Origin: Calliphora vicina
Taxonomy: Eukaryota; Arthropoda; Insecta; Diptera; Calliphoridae
Reading direction: 5' to 3'
Length of the DNA stretch: 64,000 nt
Assembly: GCF_958450345.1 (NCBI RefSeq)
Contig: NC_088780.1
Location: 34,495,667 to 34,559,666, forward strand
The notes under the pieces are model-generated. The model searched no databases. It had not been told where the DNA came from and saw only the letters and a list, made by a program, of their open reading frames with translations. Within the stretch, counting starts at the first letter, position 1, and every line of letters begins with the position of its first letter. The position numbers were made by a program, and so were the translations under genes. Below, one piece after another: positions 11,269-23,334 of the stretch.

Positions 11269-13732
11269 CATAGTCTAGTCATAGTCTAGTCATAGTCTAG
11301 TCATAGTCTAGTCATAGTCTAGTCATAGTCTAGTCATAGTCTAGTCATAGTCTAGTCATAGTCTAGTCATAGTCTAGTCATAGTCTAGTCATAGTCTAGT
11401 CATAGTCTAGTCATAGTCTAGTCATAGTCTAGTCATAGTCTAGTCATAGTCTAGTCATAGTCTAGTCATAGTCTAGTCATAGTCTAGTCATAGTCTAGTC
11501 ATAGTCTAGTCATAGTCTAGTCATAGTCTAGTCATAGTCTAGTCATAGTCTAGTCATAGTCTAGTCATAGTCTAGTCATAGTCTAGTCATAGTCTAGTCA
11601 TAGTCTAGTCATAGTCTAGTCATAGTCTAGTCATAGTCTAGTCATAGTCTAGTCATAGTCTAGTCATAGTCTAGTCATAGTCTAGTCATAGTCTAGTCAT
11701 AGTCTAGTCATAGTCTAGTCATAGTCTAGTCATAGTCTAGTCATAGTCTAGTCATAGTCTAGTCATAGTCTAGTCATAGTCTAGTCATAGTCTAGTCATA
11801 GTCTAGTCATAGTCTAGTCATAGTCTAGTCATAGTCTAGTCATAGTCTAGTCATAGTCTAGTCATAGTCTAGTCATAGTCTAGTCATAGTCTAGTCATAG
11901 TCTAGTCATAGTCTAGTCATAGTCTAGTCATAGTCTAGTCATAGTCTAGTCATAGTCTAGTCATAGTCTAGTCATAGTCTAGTCATAGTCTAGTCATAGT
12001 CTAGTCATAGTCTAGTCATAGTCTTGTCATAGTCTAGTCATAGTCTAGTCATAGTCTAGTCATAGTCTAGTCATAGTCTAGTCATAGTCTAGTCATAGTC
12101 TAGTCATAGTCTAGTCATAGTCTAGTCATAGTCTAGTCATAGTCTAGTCATAGTCTAGTCATAGTCTAGTCATAGTCTAGTCATAGTCTAGTCATAGTCT
12201 AGTCATAGTCTAGTCATAGTCTAGTCATAGTCTAGTCATAGTCTAGTCATAGTCTAGTCATAGTCTAGTCATAGTCTAGTCATAGTCTAGTCATAGTCTA
12301 GTCATAGTCTAGTCATAGTCTAGTCATAGTCTAGTCATAGTCTAGTCATAGTCTAGTCATAGTCTAGTCATAGTCTAGTCATAGTCTAGTCATAGTCTAG
12401 TCATAGTCTAGTCATAGTCTAGTCATAGTCTAGTCATAGTCTAGTCATAGTCTAGTCATAGTCTAGTCATAGTCTAGTCATAGTCTAGTCATAGTCTAGT
12501 CATAGTCTAGTCATAGTCTAGTCATAGTCTAGTCATAGTCTAGTCATAGTCTAGTCATAGTCTAGTCATAGTCTAGTCATAGTCTAGTCATAGTCTAGTC
12601 ATAGTCTAGTCATAGTCTAGTCATAGTCTAGTCATAGTCTAGTCATAGTCTAGTCATAGTCTAGTCATAGTCTAGTCATAGTCTAGTCATAGTCTAGTCA
12701 TAGTCTAGTCATAGTCTAGTCATAGTCTAGTCATAGTCTAGTCATAGTCTAGTCATAGTCTAGTCATAGTCTAGTCATAGTCTAGTCATAGTCTAGTCAT
12801 AGTCTAGTCATAGTCTAGTCATAGTCTAGTCATAGTCTAGTCATAGTCTAGTCATAGTCTAGTCATAGTCTAGTCATAGTCTAGTCATAGTCTAGTCATA
12901 GTCTAGTCATAGTCTAGTCATAGTCTAGTCATAGTCTAGTCATAGTCTAGTCATAGTCTAGTCATAGTCTAGTCATAGTCTAGTCATAGTCTAGTCATAG
13001 TCTAGTCATAGTCTAGTCATAGTCTAGTCATAGTCTAGTCATAGTCTAGTCATAGTCTAGTCATAGTCTAGTCATAGTCTAGTCATAGTCTAGTCATAGT
13101 CTAGTCATAGTCTAGTCATAGTCTAGTCATAGTCTAGTCATAGTCTAGTCATAGTCTAGTCATAGTCTAGTCATAGTCTAGTCATAGTCTAGTCATAGTC
13201 TAGTCATAGTCTAGTCATAGTCTAGTCATAGTCTAGTCATAGTCTAGTCATAGTCTAGTCATAGTCTAGTCATAGTCTAGTCATAGTCTAGTCATAGTCT
13301 AGTCATAGTCTAGTCATAGTCTAGTCATAGTCTAGTCATAGTCTAGTCATAGTCTAGTCATAGTCTAGTCATAGTCTAGTCATAGTCTAGTCATAGTCTA
13401 GTCATAGTCTAGTCATAGTCTAGTCATAGTCTAGTCATAGTCTAGTCATAGTCTAGTCATAGTCTAGTCATAGTCTAGTCATAGTCTAGTCATAGTCTAG
13501 TCATAGTCTAGTCATAGTCTAGTCATAGTCTAGTCATAGTCTAGTCATAGTCTAGTCATAGTCTAGTCATAGTCTAGTCATAGTCTAGTCATAGTCTAGT
13601 CATAGTCTAGTCATAGTCTAGTCATAGTCTAGTCATAGTCTAGTCGTAGTCTAGTCATAGTCTAGTCGTAGTCTAGTCATAGTCTAGTCATAGTCTAGTC
13701 ATAGTCTAGTCATAGTCTAGTCATAGTCTAGT
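11269..13732. repeat. Satellite: 224 tandem copies of the 11-mer CATAGTCTAGT
   Basis: The 2464-bp tract is an exact multiple of 11 (224 units) and stays in phase throughout. I noticed only three variant bases: A to T near 12025 and A to G near 13646 and 13668, the last two exactly two units apart near the right edge. The period is not a multiple of three and TAG/CTA give stops, so it is non-coding. The uniformity suggests recent expansion or frequent homogenisation. The copy number in the assembly may be collapsed or approximate. Confidence 0.98.
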
Positions 13733-14428
13733 GAGTATTAGATATGTGTTCATAAATACCTGCTAGTTTTCTGAACTAATCTGTTTGCTTTGAAAAAAAA
13801 TACAACATCAAGAACACAAATTTATAACTTGTATTGAGTTTGAAGAAATTGCAAGAAAATCGTTAAATACAAAAGTATGTTTTTACAACTTTTACGAATT
13901 TTATGGCCATAACCAGACGCATCAACATACGAAAAGGAATTGTTGGGCAGGCATCATTTGTACACACAACAGTTTTTAAGCCAAAACCATGGCCAAGGAT
14001 CGAATACATTGAGAATGCAAAACATTTTATTAGCAATGTTTAGTTTAAATATTTTTTTTATATTTTTGAACTAATCGTGTTAAGTTGGCACTACTTCTCC
14101 AGCACATGGTTTCACTTTGGTGAGAGTACTACTAATATGATTCAGTTTCGTTGACTACAAAATTAAAATTATAGTTGATTTTATGATTTTATTTGCCTTT
14201 AGTAGTTTTTTTATTTATATTTTAGTTGTTATTTGGCCGCCAAACATAAAATTGAAAGGAGTTTCAAGTCTATAGTTGTGTTTAGAGGGGGGCAGTTTTA
14301 TGATTTTATAGTCTATCTAGATTGTTGTGTTGGTAGCTTTTTAGGAAACAAAGGCGGAAGATTGAGTTTTTTTTCATAAATGCAAAAACGTTTTACAATT
14401 ACAAATAAACTAATTTAAAGGTAAACAG
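13733..14428. other. No gene recognised; right flank of the satellite
   Basis: A+T-rich sequence without a long frame, recognised repeat ends or RNA gene. Confidence 0.4.
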
Positions 14429-15073
14429 TAGGGCGGGTCGATTTAAAAATAGCCCAATTGACAAGGTAAATCGTATTTTAGGGATCAAGATAAGAAAATT
14501 AGCCCAAGGAACCATGGCTCTAAAATGAATGCTGATGTTCCTTATTTTGACCCAAAGGTAAAATTGAAAAAAAAGAAAAGTGAAAAATCCCACTTTGACC
14601 CATTTAAAGTGCCACAATCGAGTCTAAATGTATGACCGACCCCCACTAAGTTTGGAAGGCCGACACACCCATGCTAGTCGCATACCCCTGGAACCCCCTG
14701 GGAGTGGGGGTCCCCATACAAAAATTTCAAAAAATCACCATTTTTGGTACTTTACATGATGTATGTATTCTGTATAAATTTTGGTTAGAGAGCGTATGAT
14801 AAATATAAATGTGATGTAGGTAATAAATAATATTAATCATGCGTCTATGAGAACCAGCATAGTTTTATTTTTGAGATTTAAACCCATGGTAGGCGTTCAT
14901 ATTGTTCAGGTTACGATGATTTTCGTCAAACAACCCGAATGTGAACAAAAGAGCGTAATAGAGCGTAAAAATACACACAATTCATTCAGTTTCTTGATGT
15001 TCTTGTGGATATTTAATTTTTTCTCCAAAAGAGAACACAAATTAAATGCCTCTTTTTGCCTACCACTTTAAAC

Positions 15074-16587
15074 CAGGGAAAGGCAAAACATGGTCGCCGC
15101 GTTTTTCATTTACTCTTTTCTTACGTACGTGTGCACAGCGTTGCCACTCATAAAATACTTTTCCTACCAAATTTCTAATTAAAAACTACCAAAACCTACC
15201 AAATTTATAATATTTGAGAAATGCTATATGGATTCGTTTCAAAATTAATAGTTAACTTAAAATTATATTATTGCTGCTATAAAATTACCCACACAGAGAA
15301 ACCAAATTCGTGATGGCAACCGAATTTGTTGCCGAATGATTCTACCTTAGTAACCGAATTTTACAGTTGTGGGTAAAAAATTTTAGAAGGAGTAACAAAA
15401 ATTTGGTTATTTCAACCGAATTTCTTCTTTATTAACTGACTTTCTGTTGAAAGAACCGAAAAATTCTATGTGTGCAACCGAATCATTTGATTGGCAACAA
15501 GTTCGGTTGCTACTACGAATCTGTTTCTCTGTGCAGAGGAAGAAAGTTATTTAATAACACTACAATCATAAATATGTTAAAATCGTTCAGTTTTCGAGAT
15601 TTTATTTTTGAGTCGATTTAACGATGTCCTTCCGTACGTCTGTCTGGTTGTCCATGTATTTCACATAGCCCCCATATAAATGTCCTCCAGAAATAAGACA
15701 TTATCCGTCATAAATGCTTGATTTATATAGATATTAAATAACATTTTTACACATAAATTACACCTAAAAATTCAATTCATTATTGATCATAGCTTTCAAA
15801 TAAGGGCCTCTTCCGAAAATTACTTAAACGAGCATAAAACTCCTAAAAGTGTTGGTATCCCGAAAAAATTCAACACAAATAAGTTTCATATAGAAATAAA
15901 TTACGTGTCTTAATTTCCATAAAGTGTCAGATGAAACAGAAATATTGAAGCAGAGTTTAACACATATTATTAGAAAATAAAAGTTTTGAGAGCGCTGTGG
16001 CATTTTTTGAACTCAACACTACTAAATAAATACACATTTAACTGACTAAACTAAATATTTATGAAAATGCTATCTTCATATTTTCAAATATGTAGTTTTA
16101 TTATTTTGGCTTAACATAAGTAGTTTTTTCGTTATTATTTCAATTATTTTGTTCTTAAAAATACTTATGTATTCAGAAATATCGTAGCCTACCAAAATAC
16201 GACAAATATCGGAACAAACCAACCAAACTACCAGAAGTCAATTTGTTAACATGAAACTACCAATTTTGGTCCAATTGGACCAAAGCGGCAACGCTGCGTG
16301 TGCACACGCATTGTAGAGAAATTAACAACTTTTAATCAGTCTGGCTTGAGAATTCAAACAAGCAGGTTGTGTATCGTTTTTTATCGCACAATTTAAGAAT
16401 CAGCGTTGCCAGTGAAAAAAAAATTGTCCCAACTTTTAAAGATGTATGATGAACAATATGAGATTTTACATTTTTAATTGGGGAAAACAGACGAAAGTTT
16501 ACTGGCAACACCGAGTCTTGGTGAGAGCGGAGAGAGTGTATAACTAATACAATCGTAAAATGCAATAGTATAAGTTGCCTTTCCCTG
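15074..16587. mobile_element. hAT-type element nested in the GGGCGGGTCG element
   Basis: Ends are CAGGGAAAGGCAA and (reversed) CAGGGAAAGGCAA, flanked by the perfect 8-bp duplication CTTTAAAC at 15066-15073 and 16588-16595. Subterminal blocks are also inverted ('gtgtgcacagcgttgcc' near 15130 versus 'ggcaacgctgcgtgtgcac' near 16290). No transposase motif was recognised in 1.5 kb, so it is non-autonomous. The 61.6-kb copy of the host element lacks this insertion and shows the empty site. Confidence 0.9.
15292..15533. mobile_element. CACAGAGAAAC-ended MITE, copy 1 (third level of nesting)
   Basis: Inverted ends CACAGAGAAAC; the match continues inward with ATTCGTG...GCAACCGAA. The 242-bp element is rich in CCGAATTT/AACCGAA phrases. 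It lies inside the hAT-type element. Relatives are at 37238-37440 and, more diverged, near 36560-36735 and 53460-53600. Confidence 0.8.
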
Positions 16588-16820
16588 CTTTAAACCGACG
16601 TAACTTTTGCTTGCAATGATCGAAATGATTAACACGAAAATATGCTTAGTCAAATTCTCCACATATTTTGAAATTTGACCTTTGCGTCAAAATAAGGTAT
16701 ATAAGAATTCATTTTAGAGGTATTGTTCCTTGGGCAAAGTTTCTTATTTTGATCCCTTGAATACGATTTTCGTTGTCACTTGGGCGATTTTTTTACGTTC
16801 CTACAAATCGACCCGCCCTA

Positions 16821-18475
16821 GTACACAGTATTGCTTAAATATATATGAAATTTAGGAAAAAATTAACTCCCCTGATTGTTCGTGATAGCTCCAATTTTGC
16901 CTGTTAAGAATCGGGTTGTCATTAGATTCAAATTTAACTGTTAATAGTACAATTTGTCCCCTTAATAAAACAATAGTGTATAATTTTTTTGCCATTTGGA
17001 AATAATTGAGTTTAAAAGTTTTGTGTTAGTATACATCTAGAACTAAAATAATATTTCAATTGATCTTTTGACCCACTTTGTGGAAGTAGAAATTCACCAA
17101 ATTTTGAACACATATAGAATCAGTTATGTAGATTCTTATTAATAATGGTGTATATTCTTATACACTATTGTTTTATTGAGGGGACGAATTATACAGTAAG
17201 AAAACAATTGCTGCAATTAACTTCTTTAATCATGCCCTATTTATTCCAATCACTGGCCTTATATCAATTCTTTTAAATGTTTTGTTTTTCATTTTAAAAA
17301 ATTATATGTTAAAAATGTCGCTACATATATATAAACAGATAATGAATCAATTAAGAATTTATAAAATGTGTTTAATGCTGTGTTCAACTCCAAAATAAAA
17401 TAATAAATTCAACAGACAATTTCATTTAAGTCCGGTTAGTTGCTGGCTTTTTTCATAGCTGATTGGTTTTAACTTATATTAGTTGTGACATGATTTTCCA
17501 AAAAAAAAAAGCAGACCATCATATAAATACAGTGAAATAAGGCTACAACTAAATAATAAACAACTAACTAATAAAAATATTAAGAGAGCAGCTAAAAGTT
17601 CTTAATTATTAAACTGTTTCTTTACATTTTAAATTTACAAAATGTTGCACCTTTTTTCCTTTGCCTTATTTCAACCCGCCATAAATTTGTTCATTTAATG
17701 TTGTCATAAAAATTTAATAAAAACAACTAAAAAGACTTTAAATTTTTCTTTTACTCGGGTTTTTTTCCGTATTTATTTTGTATTAAAATAAAAATAAATA
17801 AGCAGATCATGTTTTAATGCTCTAGACAAAAAAAGTGAAGGAACACGTTGGAATCTCATTTAAGAAAAATAAATATTTTCTTTTTTTTATTATTTTATTT
17901 TAAATAAATGTATAACAACACCTGCCTAAATGTCTGTGTAGTTTGGCTGAAAAAGATCTTTGCGAAAGCCGCCCGACAGACAGTGTTTCAAAACAGGCCT
18001 GGCAAAAGGCTTCGTGCACTACGACAGCATATTAATGAGGTGGGAGGACATTTTTTATGTGACATTAAAATTGTTCATAACTTTAGTCTGGATAAATTCA
18101 AAAACGTGTGGTGAGATGAAATATCTGATAGAAAATGAAAGTGTAGGTCTGATGTTAACATCTAAAACGAATGTTGATATGGTTAACAGTTGGCGGTTCC
18201 TATACTTGCCACACGACAGAACAATGTGTTTTTGTTGTTGATCAATATTTCAAAAATTTCTTGCAAAATATGATCCAAATATCGATTTGATGTAAAGAGA
18301 ATAATTGAAAAATTCAATAATATTTAATCATTTGGAGATTTTAAACCACTGGTCAGCACAAACAGAACTGGAAACACAAGTAAATGTATAGTTGAGTTGC
18401 ATAAAACATATGTTCATGTTGTGTATCTGAACTGTTATCAAATTGTTTCTCTTTTCATAATTTCAATGAGTTTCA
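16821..18475. other. No confident gene
   Basis: A+T-rich. A slightly less A+T-rich patch at 17950-18060 translates on the plus strand to ...RLRALRQHINEVGGHF, weakly resembling the C-terminal tail (GG.HF) of Tc1/mariner transposases. Nothing else was identified. Confidence 0.35.
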
Positions 18476-18479
18476 CTCA

Positions 18480-19050
18480 CATTCGTATTGTGTGTGTCTG
18501 AATAGTAGATCTAGTTTGGCCCCTAGTGTCATGGACAATAATTATAAATTTCAAGCTCTATACAGAGTATAGACTGTAGATCTATGTCTTCATGCTTACA
18601 AAGTTCAATTGCCACAAGAACTGAAGGTTAGTGACTATAAATAGCGAAGAGAGTGCGTTTCATGAATTATTGAACATCCTTATTGTATTTGTTAATCATT
18701 AAAATTGGCGCATTTTGAGTTCAAAGAACTCACATGGGATTGGAAAAAAGAAATGCGTGTAACCGATTAGTGTAAATTTGATCTGGAGAAGTCTTTGGAA
18801 TAAACATCCTAGAAAATGTGGCTGATCAAGTGGTTTTTTCTAGGTCTCGATATCTCGACAATATAACAGAGTTATTTCTGCATAAATTGAATGATACTGA
18901 TGTGGACAACATTTGGTTTCATTTGGTTTGGACAATGTCTGATGCCCTACAGCATGAGACATTTCAGGTCGTGTATCCTCGCATTTCGGTAATCAGAATA
19001 GGGTTCTTAGATCAAAGTCGAAAAATCCAAACAGGATTTAATAAATAAAA
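18480..19050 (+). pseudogene. Tc1/mariner-type transposase remnant, family B, copy 1
   Basis: Fragments LHAYKVQLPQEL (near 18590) and LNDTDVDNIWFH (near 18890) match the order in transposases with ...A.K..D.. then ...DVDNIWFQQDGA... motifs. The catalytic region has degenerated and the upstream frame has stops. Related copies are at 25640-26040, 27290-27960 and 55660-56290. Confidence 0.6.
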
Positions 19051-19285
19051 TATTGTAAATAATTTTCTAATGGTTTTTAAGGCAGAACAATTTTGTTTCT
19101 TTAACTACTTCATTTCTTTATAGAATGAAATTCACAACTTTATTTACAAACAAATAAGCATAATTGACAGAATCATAACAAAAAGTAATAAATAAAATTG
19201 ACTTAAATTTCCCTTAGTTACTTCGATTTAAACCACAAATAAATAATATTCATAAATTAACAAAAAAATATAATCAAAAAAAATT
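19051..19285. other. No gene recognised
   Basis: Short A+T-rich gap between transposase remnants. No feature seen. Confidence 0.4.
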
Positions 19286-19289
19286 CCTT

Positions 19290-19965
19290 TTTAGACAAAA
19301 TTCGTCGAGAATACTGTGGAACTGTCCTTACGAAGCATATTCTGCTTCCCATCTTCATGAATCACATTCACACTAACATCATGTAGGGATCTTTGGCCAT
19401 GGATAATAATTTATATAGGCATACAGATCCCCACCTTTTCCAACGATTGATCTTGTGCTTTATTTATTATTCTGAGCAGATCGAATGTAAGGTCTGGATT
19501 AATAGAAGCCAGATCAATATATGGGATAAATGCAGGACTTCCTTCGGCAGTAACTGTCGGGATATTTGCACATATGAGGTTTTTCGAAAGTTTGGTCAAC
19601 TGCAATATTATGCCATTACGGAGTCCTCTCCTCGTGTTTAAAATCCGCATTACAATAGCACTGACCTTGAGGTTTAATTTATGAGGCGGCATACCTTTCA
19701 GCTATGCTATCACATTCGACTGTGTCAGTACTCAAGTATGTGGAATGCTCGCCCTCTAAAAGGTTTAACACCTCCTCGTTGATTTGACAAACGTCATCAT
19801 TGCTACGGCAAAGAATGACAGATTTTGAATACTTTGCTACTGTAGAAGAATTTAATTTTTCACCAAAAATGCTCTTTAGAATTTAGTCTTGAACCACCAT
19901 TTCATTTGGATTTTCAATAATATCTTCTCCAAACTCTCGATTCCCTTCATCGGTCTTCATAAAAA
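19290..19965 (-). pseudogene. Helitron PIF1-type helicase remnant
   Basis: Right to left it reads SVILCRSNDDVCQINEEVLN, LLEGEHSTYLSTDTVECDS, PPHKLNLKVSAIVM, LNTRRGLRNGIILQLTKLS, IINKAQDQSLEKVGI and FSHGQRSLHDVSVNVI. These are the closing motifs of the PIF1-like helicase in Helitron Rep/Hel proteins, where the last blocks normally read T.NK.QGQT...VG... and F.HGQLYVA.SR. The Q-G to Q-D change and the loss of 'LYVALSR' break the final helicase motif. The only large frame covers 93 codons. Upstream Rep and helicase domains were not found. Confidence 0.85.
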
Positions 19966-20960
19966 TCTAGAACATATAAAAATTCCCTACAAAAAATAAG
20001 TAATTATATTGACCGAAAATCAGAAATCTAGCTTCCGCAGAGAAAGTTCTTTAAGTATGCTAATTTTCAGCTTTCTATGTCATCTCATCAGATAGTTTCA
20101 TTCAGATAGGTCCGTTACGATCGCAGAGAAAACTCTTTAAGTATGCCAAATTTCAGCTTCCCATGTCATCAGATGACTTCAGAAAGTTGCGGAAAGAGAA
20201 TAGACATATGTATATACAAACATCCGGACATACTAAGAAATTATATATATAGATGCCAATTAGCCTTCAACCACCCGTGTATTGAAGAAGGAAATTTAAC
20301 GCTGCATCAACGAAATTCCGCCTTATTTATGCAAAATGGTCATGGAAAATTTCGCACACACTCAGTGAGATCGCTGAAACTTGATCAAGCCTAACTGCTA
20401 TTTAGAACTAGAACCAACATGTCACATTCAGGCATCCAATAAGATCACTCAGTTTAGTAACCGATAGATCATTCAGTATATGAACATTCCAACTCAGGAG
20501 ATAAACAACTGTTTCATTCTTTCCACGATCCGGACTGCTACGGCAATAATTGTTTTAGGGAAGTCCAAGTCTGCTTGCATGCTTACTGATCGCCCAATAA
20601 CCTATTAACCCTTCTCTGGACCTCCAAATATTCATCAGATATTAAAAGTGGATTTCATGTTTCCATTTTGAGCCACCTATCCTTCTGAGAATAGTGTGAG
20701 AATATTTCGTTTTTAATATAGTATTCGTAAACGGTATTGCGAGAGATATTGCAGACATTTAAAGAGGATCCTTTTTACTTTATACATGTCTCCCTGATCG
20801 TCAGTATCATCTGTATTTGTTATTTCAATATATATTCTGGATCCCTATAGATAGAGAAGTTGAACTCACAGACATCGTGTAGGTTAAAATCTTTCCGAAG
20901 GAAATGACAAAGCTTTATCTCGTTATCAAAAACTAGAGCATCTGACTCTTCGAGAGCAGC
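19966..20960. other. Unassigned; possible extra coding relic on the minus strand
   Basis: Near 20990-20820 the minus strand reads NPAALEESDALVFDNEIKLC then HFLRKDFNLHDVCEFNFSIY without a stop, followed by stops. It looks once-coding but I recognise no family. A repeated phrase ('cgcagagaaa.ctctttaagtatgc' at about 20037 and 20121) shows a small direct duplication of about 85 bp. Confidence 0.35.
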
Positions 20961-20967
20961 AGGATTC

Positions 20968-21535
20968 AGAAAAATTTGGTACCATACGAATTGAAGCCGA
21001 TAGGCCTTGAAAAATGATTTTGCATGTCTGAAATGATGCTTGAACGTTATAAAAGAAAATCATTTTTACACCGAATCATTAATTGCGATGAAAAATGGAT
21101 CCATTGCAATTGCCCGAAGTGCAAGAGTTCGAATTTGAAGCTCGGCCAACCAGCCCAATCGACGCCAAAGCCAAATATACATGGCGGTAACACAGGGTAA
21201 TATTCCATCATGACAACTCTCAGCCACATTTTGCAATACCTGTTAAAAAGTATTTAGAATGAAGTGGTTTGGAAGTTTTGCCTCACCCGATTTATAGTAT
21301 ATGCAGAACGCTCTCTTTGGGATATGCTTCACTTTGGAACAGATTATCGGATATTGGCTCGATTCGTTCTTGGCTTTAAAAGGTGTGCAGTTCTTTTGGC
21401 TCGGAATCCATATGTTGCCAAAAATATGGGAAAAGGTCACAGCTAATATATGGCCAATACATTGAATAAATTTATATTGTACAAATGTTTCAAAATAAAA
21501 GCTACATATTTGGAAAAATCTCAAATTTTTAAGTC
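20968..21535 (+). pseudogene. mariner transposase remnant 2
   Basis: Plus strand: VPYELKP, LERYKRKSFLHRIINCDEKW (first catalytic Asp region), QSTPKPNIHGG, then a deletion, then HHDNSQPHFAIPVKKYLE (second Asp) and a degenerate C-terminus. The same deletion style and the same shared blocks link it to remnants 1, 3, 4 and 5. Several frameshifts. Confidence 0.85.
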
Positions 21536-21539
21536 ATAC

Positions 21540-22855
21540 ACCCAATAATTAACAAATATCACCACAATTGTTTAGGTTTTTGAGGTTTTTGCAGGAATTC
21601 TACTCTACAAGGGAAGGAGAAATACCTAAAGACTACTAGGTTACTCCTACAAACAATCGTGTAACATTAAAAGTCTCCCCTAAGCTTCTTTCAGTTGTTT
21701 ATATTCATGTTACGAAAACAATTATGTCTCTATTTCTTGCTTACAGTTGTAATTTCTGTAAACAAATTCTCGTAAATCAATCCTAACCCTTCACATAACT
21801 ACTGGAAGATAGTTTATAGGAAAAATTCCCAGAACAAGACAAATTGCAAACACATAACAATTGTTTAAAATAATATTGCACTTTATATGCGCTAAAACGG
21901 TCACAAGTTAAACAAAAAAAATAATAATAATAATTGGCCAACTTTTTCGTGAGCTATACACACTGACTGTCATCTGAATAAAAAGTAAATAAATAATTTC
22001 TGGCCTAGAGATCGTTATCAAAGTCATAAGGGACATTTTATATGGCTTGCGGCAATGTTCCAACTCAGAAATTAAGATGAAAAAAAAAACAGCGTATGAT
22101 TTATTTTGAAGAGTCACGGGTTTGTTTTTTTTTTGTTGTTTTTGTTAAACACAACGTTTTAGAATTTTGTTCTATATCTTGAGAGTTTGAGTTTTCATTT
22201 TCAAAATTGTCTGCCTGCCGGTCTGTGTGTCTGCCTGCCACCAGTGAGTTTGTCTCTGTGGAACGTTAAACGAGTGCAGAACATGTTAATATGCCATTGC
22301 GTTAAATGAATGTGTAAACATTTTGAAAATTTATTTAGGTTTTCTTAAATTTTATTCATTGTTTTTCTAGAAGAGATGTAAGGAGTAAATACTACAAATG
22401 ATGTTAGTAGATAAAGTGGTAATAATTTAAATTTGCCCTTAGGAGGCATGTGGCAAGTAGTTAATTTTTTTAAAAAGAAAACACACACTCAGATAATTGT
22501 TCAATAATAATTTAACTTACGTGACAGAGTGGTTGTTTTAGTTTAATAATTGACCAGGAATTTACTTACCTAAAAAGAGAGGAATACAAGAAGAAATATG
22601 GTTAATAGATTTTTAAATTTTATTATTATTTCATACTAAATATTTTACTAATTGGCTTCTGAAATTAAGATCTAGTTTCAAGTGGCAGTGTTAGCGAACC
22701 CTTGGTGATGAGCAAATAGGGTAAGATTCCTATTTACATAAATACGATTATATTAACATTACGAAAAAGAACGGAAAAGTTAACACGACCCTACACTGTT
22801 TTTTACTATTACTTTTTTTATATACAAAAGTAACTTATCTCAATTTCAGTATTTT
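21540..22855. other. No gene recognised
   Basis: A+T-rich. It holds a short run of 'ctgcctgccg/ctgcctgcca' near 22210 and simple T-rich tracts. No gene or element was supported. Confidence 0.4.
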
Positions 22856-22859
22856 TATT

Positions 22860-23330
22860 TAAAAGATTAACTTGGAAGGTGCTTTATGGATCATGCCTGC
22901 ATGCTTTCTATTTGTTAGGGGTCTCTGGCTTTCAGCCATTGGCATTGCCGAACTGTTGGTTCTGACGTCAATGGTCGAGCTCAAATTTGCAGGGTTATGG
23001 CGGACTGGAGATACTGACCATCCAACCATTTCGCCATGTGAATGCTGACTTTTGCACAACCACACATCCTTCCTCAACAGACAATTTTCTATATCGATCG
23101 AGGATGGGACTCCTGAGATAGAGGATAAGTACCATTCGGATGACACGTTCGCGATCCAAATAGATGGATCCTAGTCTGCAGCATTGTTGGTTGATGGCTT
23201 TTACATTCTCAGTTTTCGGAAGGCGGTGGGTTAATGCTGACATTACAATGCAGTGTCATATAATATATCCACATAAATATCATTCGATTTAGGTTTTTTT
23301 TAATGTAAATCTTTCCACACCCCACTCAAA
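22860..23330. other. Unassigned block beside the non-LTR element
   Basis: Less A+T-rich than its surroundings, with overlapping minus-strand frames of 82-95 codons but no recognised motif. It may be the 3' flank of the retrotransposon or another old element. Confidence 0.3.
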
Positions 23331-23334
23331 TTAT

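Larger units (their letters stand above)
14431..16818. mobile_element. GGGCGGGTCG long-TIR element (TA-flanked), copy 1, containing nested insertions
   Basis: Begins GGGCGGGTCGATTT and ends AAATCGACCCGCCC, with TA on both sides (14429-14430, 16819-16820). The inverted arms can be followed for about 140 bp (CGCCCAA-type, CAAGGAAC, CTAAAATGAAT, CCTTATTTTGACCCAAAGGT blocks). Without the nested 1.5-kb insertion it is about 870 bp and encodes no recognisable protein. TA duplication and long TIRs suggest a Tc1/mariner-type MITE, but the family is not named here. A related copy lies at 61245-61830. Confidence 0.8.

Noticed and set aside
11269..13732. Satellite unit as an array of DSX binding sites or as a CRISPR-like array
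   Set aside because: The 11-mer contains no ACA(A/T)TGT-type DSX core on either strand, and there are no unique spacers between units.
17908..18241. Overlapping small frames with a 'GGHF' motif as a gene
   Set aside because: Only a weak resemblance to a transposase tail, with no neighbouring transposase sequence to support it.
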